Assembly: GCF_048771995.1 (NCBI RefSeq)
Contig: NC_133027.1
Span: forward strand, 62,433,501 to 62,497,500
From: Taeniopygia guttata
Lineage: Eukaryota; Chordata; Aves; Passeriformes; Estrildidae
DNA: 64,000 nt
Direction: 5' to 3'
Part shown: piece after piece, positions 46,649 through 59,985 of the stretch
Numbering within the stretch: the stretch's first letter is position 1
Layout of the letters: every line of letters begins with the position of its first letter
Program-made: the position numbers and the translations under genes
Notes under the pieces: model-generated
Seen by the model: the letters and a program-made list of their open reading frames with translations, nothing else
What the model was told of the DNA's origin: nothing
The model's database searches: none

Positions 46649-49600
46649 ACTGACAATCTCAGCAAAATGTGGCGCAGCCTGGAGCACCGATTCATCACAA
46701 GCCAGTGAAACTGATACAAGTCTGCAAGATGTTTTGGTTTCAGTTAACTCAGGGTATTCAGGCAAAAATAAGTTTACTGGAAATATTTTGACTTGTTCGT
46801 GACTCACTTGTTTTTATAAACCTAACACTCCTTTCCTCACAAAGCAAGTAAGTATGCAGGCAAAGCAAACACATTTACTATAAAATCTGTGATACCAAAA
46901 TTCTGTAGTTCTGAAAGGTATTCTCAGCTTGCCCTTATTCAAAACCATTTGAGGGGGTCAGGGAAGTGTTAGTGTGGTGACACTCACTATGTCCTGGCTT
47001 GGAAACATGTTGCTTTGGGTTTCTAGTTTTGCTTAGAACAAAAGATTGGCAAGGCATTTTGCGTCTCTTGGGGGTTGCAGATGGATCATAATGATATTCT
47101 TGTCACTGGTTGTGCCAGCAAGGCTTCTGGACCTTATTACTTCTCACATAGCAGCTGCCAGGGACAAGAATAATTTTCACGCTTGGAAATAATCTTTACT
47201 TGACTTATTGCACATTTATATGCTGTTCCTCTCTCTGAAATACTCCTAGTGTAATTGATGGAAGGAATTGTCTCCCTTTCTAATAATTGAATTTGCTATA
47301 TAGATTTTTCACTGAGGAGGGCTCTGTCTAATAAAAATGCATCCTAATTTTTAAGCATTTATTGAATGAAAAGAAGAAAGGCTGCCCTGGCCAAAACAGA
47401 GAGATTGACAAGACAGAAAACAAAACAATGATAAATGAGATATTAAATCGCTTTCCACTCTTTGTCTTACTCTAATAGAAAAGATAAGGCTTGAAATTAT
47501 TTTTTTTCCTTTAAGTTGTTCTTATTGTTTAAATGATCTGTCAGTGTTGATGCCTGAATCTCAGAACACTTCAAGTCTTTGCAGGCTTCAGGACCTATAC
47601 AGCCAAATATTTACAGATTTTTAGACCTCTAACAAAAATAAAATACTATGTTACAGAGTGTATACTACAATGTTAGAGGTCATCAAAGTGACCTGGTTGA
47701 GAAGGGGTTGTAGTCTCAGTCCTTTCAAAAATAAAATTACCAGATTTTTGCTAGATTTTTCATACCACTTTTATCAACATCAAAAATCTCATCATTATAA
47801 AGTAATTTTAAAATAAGACATTACCAAAATGAGTATGGACTTCTTAAACTAACAGAAAACAGATATTTTTTACCCAAATAAAAAAAAGCAGTTCATTAAA
47901 TAGTTGAGACAATGTAGAATGAATGTCTTTTTTTTTGATCTGTAAAAATGTCAGCAGGATATATTACTTTAAAAATTTTTACTTGTCAAATTAACTGATT
48001 TTTTCAACTGTATAAGTCTCTGAATTACCTTTGTAGTCAGTGATGTACACTGATAACTTTATAAATTTATTAAGTAAGAATCGAATTCAGAAAAACCCAT
48101 AGTCAGGTTATAATTTTTATTATTAAATTCTAGCCTGATAGCAAAAAATGGTCGCACATCTACTGAGGTGTTATGGTTGCTATCATATTTTAAAAATATA
48201 TTTGGGTCCCAGAATCTGAAATTGCAGTAAATTTTAATTTGAATATCATGTGTTTTGACAAGGATATTAATGCAAAGTTGAATACATGAAGTTTACAAAA
48301 CAACTTATGAGAGCATAATTGTGGAGAGTGTGACCTGTGCCTTAGCTTGTCCCAGCAGAGCACTGACTCTTGAATCATATGGGTTCTCCCAATGTGATTA
48401 TGGTTAGTAAGTCATTAGCAACCATTTGTTAGAAATCTGTTAGTTTGTTATTAAGATTGTAATAGATGTAGGAGATTAGAATGTCATGATACAACAAGGA
48501 AAATACACTTTGGTAGCTGTTGACAGAAGACATCCAAGTATTTGATGGTGGGCGCTTTTAGATAACCCTGAATTCTTCCACTTGCAGACCTCACATGCTG
48601 TATAAACTTCTGACAGAATATGTTAATGTAGGTTTTTGTAAATTACTAAACCAGCCTTCTGGTAACTTATGGTGCAAACCAAATATCTGAGTTGTTTCAT
48701 GTTACTTTTCATTAACTCACAGGATCATACTAAATGAATGTTTCAAAAGTCAGAGTTGGGAGTTGAAGAGGTCATGCACCTTGGTGAAGGAATGAAGACA
48801 AGAGACCTCTCAGTGAATTTTAATAAAAGGTTAGAGATCACTTAGCTTTCTTTTCCTAATTATTGTAACTTTTTAATGTCAAGATCACTTTTAAATGAAG
48901 AAATGGTGTTCTTTGCCTCTGTTGCTAGAGCACATGGAGAAGTTAATCAGGTTCCAAGGCTGTCTCTGAAAAATTGGCATACAGACAAGTCACTGCAATA
49001 AAAATGCCAAACTGCTTAAATACAAGGTGTATTTTGTATCAGCCTGCACTTGGCATTCATTAATCTGTGGTGCACCATATTCCAAGCTCTTTATTTGGTA
49101 TGGACAGGGGAATTAACAGTGACTTGTTTTTAAGTTGTTTTTGTCATTCTGTGGAGGTAGTGGCTCTTCCTTTACCTGTAGTCTCTACATTATTTGCCTT
49201 GTTATCCTGTTTTCATAATTCCTTTTGCGTTCTCTTTCACTGAGGAAAAGAACCTTAAGTAGAGAAGAGACAGTCTCCTGTAATTTATTCAAGTTTCAGT
49301 TTTGCTGGACAAAACAGTAGAACAACATTGCCCTGCAGGATGAAATTTTCAACGAGCATGAACACTGTGCATGTAATGCCACATTTTTTTGGCTTCTTGT
49401 TTGAGTAAAGTTCAAGAGGGGGCAGAGAATCCCAAACAGGTTTGCATACCATGCAATTCCAGTCCAGACCTCAGAAAGGCAGGAGTCCAGTTATGCATCT
49501 ATATCTACTTTTATTCAACAATAATCTGTGAGCCACAATTTGTAGATTTTTGGAGTCATTAAATGGCTCGATAACCAAAGGAAAAATTAAAGAAACTGCC

Positions 49601-52600
49601 AAGTAATATTTAGGAACATGTATGACTTTCATTATTAAAGCATATATGATCCATTTGGAGGATTTGATTATTATTTGAGTTATGCACCATAGGCATTCTA
49701 GGCACTACTATGAAAATAAAACCCCTAGAACAAACATACCATTTAAGAAAAGACAATAAGAAATCACTTCTCAAGTTACAATTTAGTTCAAATAGAATCA
49801 GTCCCTGACAATTAATGTGATGGCTAATTTCAGTAAATTAGTTCTAATAATAATCCCTTGCCTCTGTAGCAAATGAAGTGGTAGCTTGCATTTCCCATGC
49901 AGCACCCCGCTCCAGCCAGTCCACGTGTGAAGAGGAGGAAGAGGACGTGGGTGGTATTGCTGCCGAGTTTGCCTTTGACAGGTCCAGCTGCTGTCCAAAG
50001 GAAATCTGAGCTTGCAGGTTGAAGCAAACAAATGGAGCAATGCGACAGGCAGCTGTTCCCTGGTATATGTCTTGTAGTGTTAATTAAAACAAATCAGCTC
50101 CTGCTGTCTTTCTGCCTCGAGTGTTAAGTTCTTAGTGAAAACCTTGCTTATGCTTCAGAGTTACAAGGATTTACTTGTGCTATCATTGCCTACTTCAGGC
50201 AGCTCAAGCAAATCGCTGAAGTATGGGGCCTTTGGGAGTGGAGAAGAAAAAGAAAACATTTCTACTAGCCAAGAAACTGTTAACAAACAGCGAGGCTGTT
50301 TGTGGAAGAGCATTTATTATGCTTTGCTACATAATTTAGGTATAGAGACATCCAGCTTTTATGAAGCAACTAATTAGACTAAGCTGTTAAACCCCTTGGT
50401 ATCACTGTGAAGATCACTTTGCATCTAAAATAACCAAAAAATATCAATATTCTTGACCCAAAATCCTTTTTCAGGTAAAACTTCCTCACTTTTACAAGTT
50501 TCTGAATGAAGTAGTCATTTCACAGCATTGAAATTTAAAACTGCTGAAAATGTATGACAGTGAGCAAAACTGAGAAGTGAAATTTGACCAAATAATTTGA
50601 ATTTGTTTTTATAATATAGCAGCAACATTACAGATTGCATCACCATATTGCAATAGTGCTTAGGTTGCGTATGTTGTAGATAATGTGCAAGTTTGTGAGC
50701 ATTTTGAGGGTGGGAGGTTTTAGATTACCATAATCTAAGCAAGATGTGTGAGGTAAGGTGTTGGCTTCTAGATGACAAATCTGTTTTTATGATTTCCTGA
50801 AATTTACTGACATTGCCAAAGTACTGACTAAAAGCGTATCAGCGTATCCCCCTCCCTGGTCATGGGAGTGACTGTTGCACCGTGTGGGAACTTTGTCTGT
50901 TTGTCTGTCTCCGCTGTGGGTTTTGCTCACCACATTTGGAAAGTCATCAGCTGCTAGTGTGTGTTATTTGTATCAAACTTATGAAAGAAGTGAGTGTTAA
51001 ACCCCAGGTTTTTGTCAAACCTTTTCTGAAGCCATAGACTTGTTGATTGTTTGGGTACAGCTGCTTGAGGATGATTGCAGGAAAGGGACAGGAAATCTCC
51101 TGCTAACCAGTCTGTCCAGCAGAGGAGTGGCAGTGGCCTTCTTGAAATAAGTGTTGGGATGCAGTCTTGAAGTGATGAAAGAGTTTAGCCAAGGTATTGA
51201 GGGAGAACAGGGAAAAGTGCTTTTTCATGTGACCTTGTACAACTGGGTTTGGTGTTTATTTTATGCTGGGGTTCAGTCCTGAGTTTCAGCCAGTAGACCA
51301 GAGTCCTCTCCAAAGGGCTCATTGAAATGGAAATGGTTTTGCCCTGCTGCTGTGGAATGCAAATTATTTTAGGAATGTTCCTGGGTCTTGAGGCTTTCTA
51401 AAGCTCACACTTACAAGATTTATTTTTTTAGCTCATTTTATCCAATTCTCATAGGAAAATAAGGATCCAGGAAGATGATTGGTGCCTTGATACTGACCCA
51501 GCAAAATATGAAGTGTAGGTTTGTCTTCATGTGTACAAATAGTTCCCTGCAAGTCAGTGGTGGGAAAACATGGGAAATGCAGAATTGCTTTGCTGGATCG
51601 CAGTCAAAATTCTGAGTGCTTTGCAAAGCCAAAAAACAAGAGCAGCCTCAGTAAGGCAGGCTGGCATGAGATGCTATTTAGTATCTTTTCCTAGGAGTTT
51701 GTCTCCCTTTTGTTACTATCTCTTTTTAAAAAAATCTATATAATAGCTTTTCTTGTTATCAGGGCACTGGAGATGGGCAAAGACTTGTGCTTGGTGCCTT
51801 GATTGTCGTAGGTCTTTTGCTGACCAAAATAGATCAGTGTCAAGTGATACAGGCTTGGAAAATATGGTGAGAGACAGTGCCACATTTCAGAACAGGAAGT
51901 TTACTTTGAAACACGGAATGAGATTTGTTCATCTTTGTGTTTGTGGTATCAGGGCACAGGATACAAGATGTATTTACTTCTAAAGAAAATTGGGGTTTTT
52001 TTGCTTTAAAATGAAAACAGACTTGGATAGATTAGGTGCATGTGTGTTGACCGTATTTGCTATTTGCTGATGCTACATATGGAGGTGATCATAACCAGGT
52101 TAGAATATTGATTGGTTGGTGGAGGGAATGCTAAGGCAGGAGTTTTTTATGTATCCAAATTTAATGCTTGGTATAGCTTTGCTGAAATATTAGGGAAGGG
52201 ATCCAATAATTTTCAATAGAATGACTCTTGAAATCACTGGGAACTGGCAGGGCTCTTAGTTGCTTGCATACTACTGCATTTAATCTGTAGAGATGTGTAT
52301 ATAGTTACAAAGTTTCCTTCTGGAGCAGGACCAGCTTATGTATTTCTATACTGTCTGTGTGTCTGTAAACACAATTTAAAACATTATCATGAAGGTGTAC
52401 AAAATATCCTTAGTAAATACATTAGAGAAAACATCCTTGGGGGCATGACTTTTGTCCACTCACAGTCTTCCTTATGATTTTGTGCAGTTCTTTTGCCTCT
52501 GCATAATCCTTTGTAAAAGAGAAAGACATTGCATTTATAATATTGGGGTTTCCTTATTTTTTTACATTCACAAGTAAGACTTACTTAGGGACCTTCTGCA

Positions 52601-55600
52601 ATATTAGTGAGACAAATTTCTGGTTTGTGGACACAAGCTTTCATATGTTGTACTGCACAAGCCTTTTTGCATAATCAAAGGAAAGATGCAGAATCCTGTA
52701 CATAAAGAAAAAGATGATGGCAAAACCGTTTTTCTCTTTTGTAATTATAAAATAATACCATGACTTGAAAAAAAAACCTAATTTTAAAAGTACAAGTTAT
52801 AATATTTTATAAATAAAGTGATTTATAATTTCATCTGCTTTGCTAGCAAGGGACTTTACATATGATAGACTAAAAATGCACAGAATATCACTGTTGATCA
52901 GTTAGATCAAACAAATCATACATTTGAGGGGTTGTACTTAGTGTGCACTAAATCCTGACATGGAGGTACCTGTGGGACTAACACAAACTTTAGAAAATTT
53001 GCGTGCTTTTCTTTAGATGAAGATTTTGGCTGTGCATAATATTTTTTCGTATTAGTACTCTGTTAATCTTAAGTAATTTCTACATCATTATTACTGTCTT
53101 TTTTGTTCATGAATTTGGGAGAAGAAAAACTATGTCAGCAGTTAGCCCAGCACAAGCACTAGCAGTAGCCAAAAGAGCACAAGTAGGGACATTAGTGAAA
53201 TGCTAACGCTGTGTGATAGATTCTTTGTCTCCTGAAGCTGTTTTCTTCTGAGGGATTGCAACCTGAGTCATCAGGTGTGCTGAAAGTTAAACCCCAGCAA
53301 CTGATTTCTGTGGTGGTGGAGAGTCCTTCCTGATTTAATCTCAGTGTAAGTAGGTTAAGTGTGGTTTTCCTGTCACATCTTCTCTTGTGTATTTTAGACA
53401 TCTGCAACTCTATTACTTACCATGATGTCTTGAAAAAATACATTTACTTGTGTTTTACCTTTACTTAGTTAAAATATGATAAAAGGTACTTAGATGACAA
53501 TGTCACTTACATAAGGCTCTTGTGAGTCCATAAATGAGTTGTGCTGGGCATTCTTCTTAGTGCCCAAGGAATAGCAGTGTTCCTTTTCAGCTGCATGAGT
53601 GGTCAGATGACTTCACACAGTGAGATTAGTCTTTTGACTGGTTAACTAATGTGCCTCTTTGGTGGGCAGCATGAAAACTGAGGTGCATTTGAGGGCTGTA
53701 TAACGTCAGATCACACAAGAGTCTGCCTGTGTTTTACAGTTGTCTTTGGTTTTGGACATTGTTTGTATGTGAAAAGCAACATAAACAGGAATGTAAGGAA
53801 TTCTGTAATAACCTCTGAGGACTTGGTGGGGGCAGAAGATGACTGGTTCAGACCAGCCATGTTTCAGCTCACAGTGGGTTCATAATTCAGAGGCTCTGAC
53901 CCAGGTCTTTGTCTCGGCATGGCATAGGTCTCTTTTGCAGGCAGTGTGTTCTCTTGTTATCTACAGATGGCATCGTGTTGCAAGCACAAGGATATCACCA
54001 CAGTGTGAAAGCTTTTCCTGTTGCTGCCACTTATGTCTCTTCCCACATCTGGGGCTGCTTTTCCCTTAGCTTACCGTGGTATGATCCGAGGGAAGATAGA
54101 TGTACATCTCCTGAAAGAGGTCAGTGGAAGAGCTCTGTCACATGAACCCACGTGAGAATCCTTGGGTGTTACCTGCAGGGCAGCTGTCTCAAACAGCAAG
54201 TTGTAGTCTTACATTGCAGACATTGCAAAGGTCCCTCACACAGCAGTTTCCTGGCTTCCCTTGCCATGGAGTTTGTTGTCTCTGGTAAAGATGAGCTTCA
54301 AGGTCAGGGAAACAAGTGCTTTTTGGTAAAACCTTGTCATCCTCCTTGAACTCTGCAGTGACCTGCAGCAGCTGTAGGAAGTGGAGTCTTTGCTGCCCTT
54401 CTTGCTGCCTTCCAGTGTGAGCCACTGGTAAGCAAGGAAGTTATCAAGGCCATTGCTGGCCTTCACGGATGTCTCGTGCACCATGAACAGCCCCATAGGT
54501 CCTGTGCAGTCTGGTTTTCCTTGCTGTGCATTTTCTTGTGGAAGTCACCTTTCCTCTGATGTAGCAGTGACTTCGATCCTCATTGTAGGTCCTCCTCATG
54601 AACTATAGTTGGTTCCATACTTGGAACTGCTGCCTATTTTCATTACTTCCATGTCTTCTGCACCAGAACAGAGCAGGTAACAGGCATTGCCTTTGCCACT
54701 GTGGACTCTGGACATCTCAGGACAGTCCCCTGAGATAGGATCACCATCATATGTATCTATTCTGAGTCATACATGCCCACAGTGTGCCCACTAAAATCAC
54801 TTATAAAACATAAAATGCATAGCCTCTGAATTTTTGGCAATCGTGGAGCAGCTGAAAATAACCCAATTCCTAAAATCCTGAAAATACAAAATACACTGTG
54901 ACATGTCCTCCTAGGCAGTGCAGAACCCATCCCCACTTCCTCTAAAGGGTGCAAATCACTTTCCACCACCAGAGAGCATTGAACTTTTCATCATTCAAAG
55001 TGTCTGTAATCACTGTTTTGCTATCTCTTGACTGTTAACCATCTATTATACTTAACTCATCAAGTCTTCCTCAACCTAAATAAATAAGTTATTTTCCTGA
55101 TACCTGAAAGCCTGTAAAAACCTCATTAGGCTTTGTCTCACATCTTCTAGGCTGCAATTTTCATGTATGGGAAACATCCCCCACTCAGTTTCTCTTCCTC
55201 TTCTGCCCATTCATTGATGAGAAAAGAGGATACTTAAGAGCAACTGCAAGCAACTTATTTTGACTGTGGGCAGCACAGCAAATTTGGCCAATATACCTAC
55301 AACCCTTTGTGTAAAGGTCAGTGTGGTTCATGGCCAGCCACCCGAGTTTAGATCAGACAAGTGGCTGATGTGGCCAGAAACTGTCAGGCACTGTGCCTGC
55401 TTGGCACAGTATCTGTGGCTGCCACAGTTCTGCGTGTGTTGGAACCCCCTTGGTCAGGGGGAAATACACTGCACAAGGAGTGCTCTCAAACCCTTGAAGA
55501 AGGAGAGGGATTTATGGTATAGTTTTGTGCAGCTAGGATGACAGGCAGTTCTGGGTCTCTGTTGAGGATAACTGGAGGTAAGAGCTGGCATAGCTTTTGA

Positions 55601-56777
55601 AGGAGCTTGTAGTTCTACTTAAACTCCCCTGCCCCTGCAAATACAGGTCAAGCTTTGTTGTACTTTTCCTCACTCCTAACAGCTGGTCAGGGATAAAGTC
55701 TGAACCAGCTGTTGGAAAAGGAGCAGTTCCTTGTGGCAGTGTGGTTCCTTGTGCCTGCTGTTCTTCTGTCCTGCAAGTGGGTTGTGTTGCAGTGGCTGGG
55801 ATGCCCTCACGGAGGTGCTCCCTCTTGGTCTGTAGTTTCTGTGTCCTTCCAAGGGCTGGATTTGGGCACTTGGGGTTGCTGTTGCTGACACTGTTTCATC
55901 ATAGAATTGTACAGGGGGAAAAATTTCTCAGGCATCAGTGGCCTGAGGAGAAAAACACTTTGGTGATTTACCTCCAAAATGACATCATAGAACAACTCAA
56001 CCAAAACTTAATTGGGATGTTCATGGACCACAGTGTCACTGTAACAAGGCTGGATGGAGGATATGTGGGGGCCAGAGGGGGCATGGGCTGAGGCTGCACT
56101 TCCTCATGACAGGACAGTGCTACAGACCAGATGTGTGACGATGAAGGTATACTAATGACTCAAACCATATGGGAGGGAAGAACCCGTGTTGTGGTGGTTT
56201 AGCAGGTAATTGCCCTGCAGATTGAATGCCAAGACAATTAAATCATTTTATCATGAATCTGGTTATTCAGTGGGGGAAATGAAATCTATTAGTTGATGGC
56301 ACTGCTTTGACAATGATAACACGTAGCCTGCTGTTTCTGGGGATGACAAAGGCTGGTGTGTGTACAGTCACATATGGATGCCATTAAAGTCCACTGTTCC
56401 CTCTGCAAGGGCTATATTTTTAGAAGTTAACACCACAGACAAGAGTCTTGCTCTCAGCCAGAATTTCGTCAAACTGCAGAGCAGATTTTTTTCAGAAATA
56501 AAGTGCTTTCTGGATGATGGAAATCAGACTAGGACACTTGCTGCTTAGGAAGCCTGCTGTCAGCATGCCTGTTTTTTCTGGAAAGAGGACTCGCTGATGT
56601 CCCTCTAGCATGTGGGTCCTTTACTTCTGCTTTCTCTCAGCACAACTCAGTTCTTGCAACCAGCCACAATTAATTTGGAAGTATCTTACTAACTATAATT
56701 CTATTTCTAAAAATGAAGATTTTTTTTTTTACCCATTTCAGTCAGTGACAAAATACTGTTGTCTTCATCAGAGCCAA

Positions 56778-57555
56778 GTTTTCACAGAATCATGGAATAA
56801 TTTAGGTTGGAAAAGACCCTTCAGATCATCGGTCCAACAATTAACCCAGCACTGCCATCTCTCTAAGCACCATATCTACATGTTTTCAAAATATACACAG
56901 GAATGGTGACACTTCCCATGGCAGCCCGTTCCAGTGCTTGACAACTCTTTTGATGAAGACTTTTTTCGTAATTTCCAGCCTAAACCTCTCCTGGCACATC
57001 TTGAGGCCATTTCCTCCTGTCCTTGAGGCCATTTCCTCTTGTTCTGTCCCTTGTTACTTGGGAGAAGAGACTCATCCTACCTGGCTACAGCCTCCTTTCA
57101 GGTGTTTTAGAGAGTCATAAGGTCCCCCTGAGCTTCCTTTTCTGCAGGCTAAACAAAGCCAGTTCCCCCAGCCGCTCCACATAAGCTTTGTGCTCCAGAC
57201 CTTCCCCCGCTCTGTTGCCCTGAACTCACTCCAGCCCCTCAATGTCCTCCCTGTAGTGAGGGGCCCAGAACTGATCACAGGATTTGAGGCACAGCCTCAC
57301 CAGTGCCGAGTACAGGGGGACAATCCCTGCCCTGGTCCTGCTGGCCACACCATTGCTGATCCAGGCCAGGATGCCATTGGCCTTCGTGGCTACCTGAGCA
57401 CAGCTGGCTCATGCTCAGCTGCTGTCACCAGCACCCCCAGGTCCTTTTCTGCCAGGCCACTTTCCAGCTTCTGTTCCCCAGTCTGTAGCCCTGCATGGGG
57501 CTGTTGTGACCCAAGGGCCGGACCCAGCACTTGGCCTTACTGAACATCTTTCATT
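56778..57555 (-). mobile_element. CR1 LINE 3' fragment, about 780 bp, longest in the window
   Basis: It starts with ACAGAATCATGGAATAATTT and GGTTGGAAAAGACCC. It then runs through the whole CR1 3' block (GGCAGCCCGTTCCAGTGC, CCCCAGCCGCTCC) to CCCAGCACTTGGCCTTACTG. It is 5'-truncated, with open frames on both strands that are LINE-derived. Confidence 0.9.
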
Positions 57556-58134
57556 CACCCTAATTCATACACACACACCCCTTTATACACTGCCTGATTT
57601 ATGCACAGCATAAAATGGCATACACTGATGTGATTTGTACTGTTATTTTTGTGCCTTCATACTAGTACACACATTATTATTATGTAGCCTTATTCAGTCA
57701 TTGGGATACCCATGTGTTGGGGGTTGCTAAAACAGCTACAGAAAACTCAGATTCTACTCCTATATGCTTTTAGTAAAATTTAAGTCAAAAACCAGCAGAT
57801 GAATGGGAAGGGAACAAGATGAATGAATTCAGCAGAAAACCAAAAGTCTTCAGAAGTCCTTCAAGAGACCAGATAACATGTCTTGCCCTATATTTAATTA
57901 ATATTCTTTCTGACTCTGCAAGGGTCAGGACTGTTAGAAATATCAGCAGGCTTAAGCACAGGACAGCATGCAATAGGGTAAAATACATGATGCTTGAAAA
58001 TTCTGTTGTAATTGATACCTGGAAAATACATAATAATAAAAGTTAATGAAGATGTGGAATACAGTGAACTGGTCTTAATTAAAATGCATTGCATTAATAT
58101 TGTTAATATTAATGACAGTAATAACAACAAAAAT

Positions 58135-58176
58135 GACAATAAACTGACAATATTAATATTGTCAGTTTACATTGTC
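58135..58176. repeat. Perfect 30-bp palindrome with extended arms
   Basis: 58140-58169 is an exact palindrome centred on ATATTAATAT, with arm TAAACTGACAATATT. Outside it, GACAAT (58135) and ATTGTC (58171) pair again after a one-base offset. It could form a hairpin or cruciform. Confidence 0.9.
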
Positions 58177-59589
58177 TGTGAAATGAAGTGGAATCAGTTT
58201 TTCTTTTCCCTACAAACTGAAGTTCTTCCTTTTCAGATTTCTGTAGATGTGTTATCCTTATTTCCTAAAGAACTAAAAGATTATGCATGTTTATTAGCAT
58301 GAGATATAAACATAAATAGTCCTAGTTCAGAAAACTGATAATTCTTTTTTCATTTATTTTGTGTAGGTTTCCTTTGCCTGATCTGTAAACATGTCCACAG
58401 ACCTGCTCTGTAAGTACATTTCCATCATCCCACAGTGATTTTTTTGTACCATATGTTTTTATCGGATTCCCAGATGTACTCATGATTGATGTCTTTTATC
58501 TGAAGTATAAAGTCTGCTTTTACATTTGTGTTTCCTCTGGGACATCTGTGAAACAATATTACCATTATAATCAACGGGATTATTCTTGGAGTAAAGCATG
58601 ACTTAATGTGAGTAAAATTGTAAAAATCTGGCCCAAGTATAAGAACAGACTGGTTCATTGAGATTCAAAATTGCAATTCTGTCTAAAATGTTTTATCTAT
58701 CTTTGGCACAAATACCATCCCAGATTACTACAGGGTGATGTGCTCGGGTTTTTTTAATAATTTTGTGAATTTAACTCCTGTGCTTCCAAGGCATCATTAT
58801 CCCAGTCACATCCAAATCTCCTGCCTTATCACTATTATTTATCCTTCTTCTTAACAGAGAAGTGCTACATCCTTATGCTTTGTTGTCGTAACTACCACAA
58901 AAGGTTGTTGCTCATATTTCCCAGATACTTGCACTCTCTCACTCCAGCTTAAGTTATCTGAAGCATTAAGCACATTTTTTTTCTGCTTATTGATCTGATC
59001 TACATGTTTTCTTTTGGAGTCCCTCCAGTGTCTCAGCTGCCTTTATTTTTTATCATTGCTTCCAAGGGCTGCCCAGCTGCACACTGTGCAATATAAGAGA
59101 GGGAAATTTCAGACATACATTTTATCATTCCTCAGTACTTCCCTAGAGGAACAAGGAAAACAGGATTGGGGTTTTTATCATTGATAACTGCAATCAGTTA
59201 ATACCATCAGTGGCTTAATGGAAGATAGCAATTTTATGTGGAGATCAAGTTATTTGTTAAAATGCATTTTTAAAATTTCTTATCTGAAATGGCAATTTCA
59301 GGGCATGCTTAAATGTATTTAGATACAGAGAGAACTCTAAAATAAGGAATGTAATATGCCTGACTGTATTGTATTCAACAGGCAAAACTATTATCAGGAG
59401 TGAAATATTAAAGAAAGCAGAGGGCAGGGTGACTGCATAGAGGTCATGGTCAAGACTCCTGAGCTGTACTCAGATGTTTGTCTGTTTTAGCAGTTTTATG
59501 CGCTGGCAGTTTAATTTTTCTTTTTTTTCAGCTCAGCAACAGTGCCTTTCTCATGTTCCCCCTAATGATCAGGGAGCTAGAAGTTGTCA

Positions 59590-59985
59590 CCTGAGTAGAG
59601 GCTGAAGGAGTTGGGTATGTTCTGCTCGAAGAAGAGAAGGCTCAAGGGGATCTAGTTATGGTCTTTCAGTACAAAAAAATGGTAGTTATGGAAAAGGAGT
59701 TGGAAGCAGCCTTTCCTCAGGCATGCAGTGTGACAGGACAAGAGGCAATGGCCACAAGTTGCTTTAGGGGAAGTGTTTGTGGATGTAAGGGGCATTTTCA
59801 ATGAGGGATCAATCAAACATTGGAATAGGCTGCCCAGGGAAGTGGTGGAGTTGCCCTCACTGGAAGTATTCGAGATATGGCTTGACAAGGCTCTAGGTAA
59901 TGCTATTAAAGGGCCTGCATTCAGCAAGAGTCTGTTGATCATTACAGGTCTCCTGCAACTTCAGTAATTCGGCAGTTCTGTATTT
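59590..59985 (+). mobile_element. CR1 LINE 3' fragment, old
   Basis: GAAGAGAAGGCTCAAGGGGA, GTGACAGGACAAGAGGCAAT and GGAATAGGCTGCCCAGGGAA are CR1 landmarks in the right order. The 3' end is diverged. The small frame at 59773-59967 is part of the element. Confidence 0.85.

Noticed and set aside
57190-57543. 117-codon frame inside the 56.8-kb repeat
   Set aside because: It lies on the antisense strand of a CR1 LINE fragment and has no independent support.
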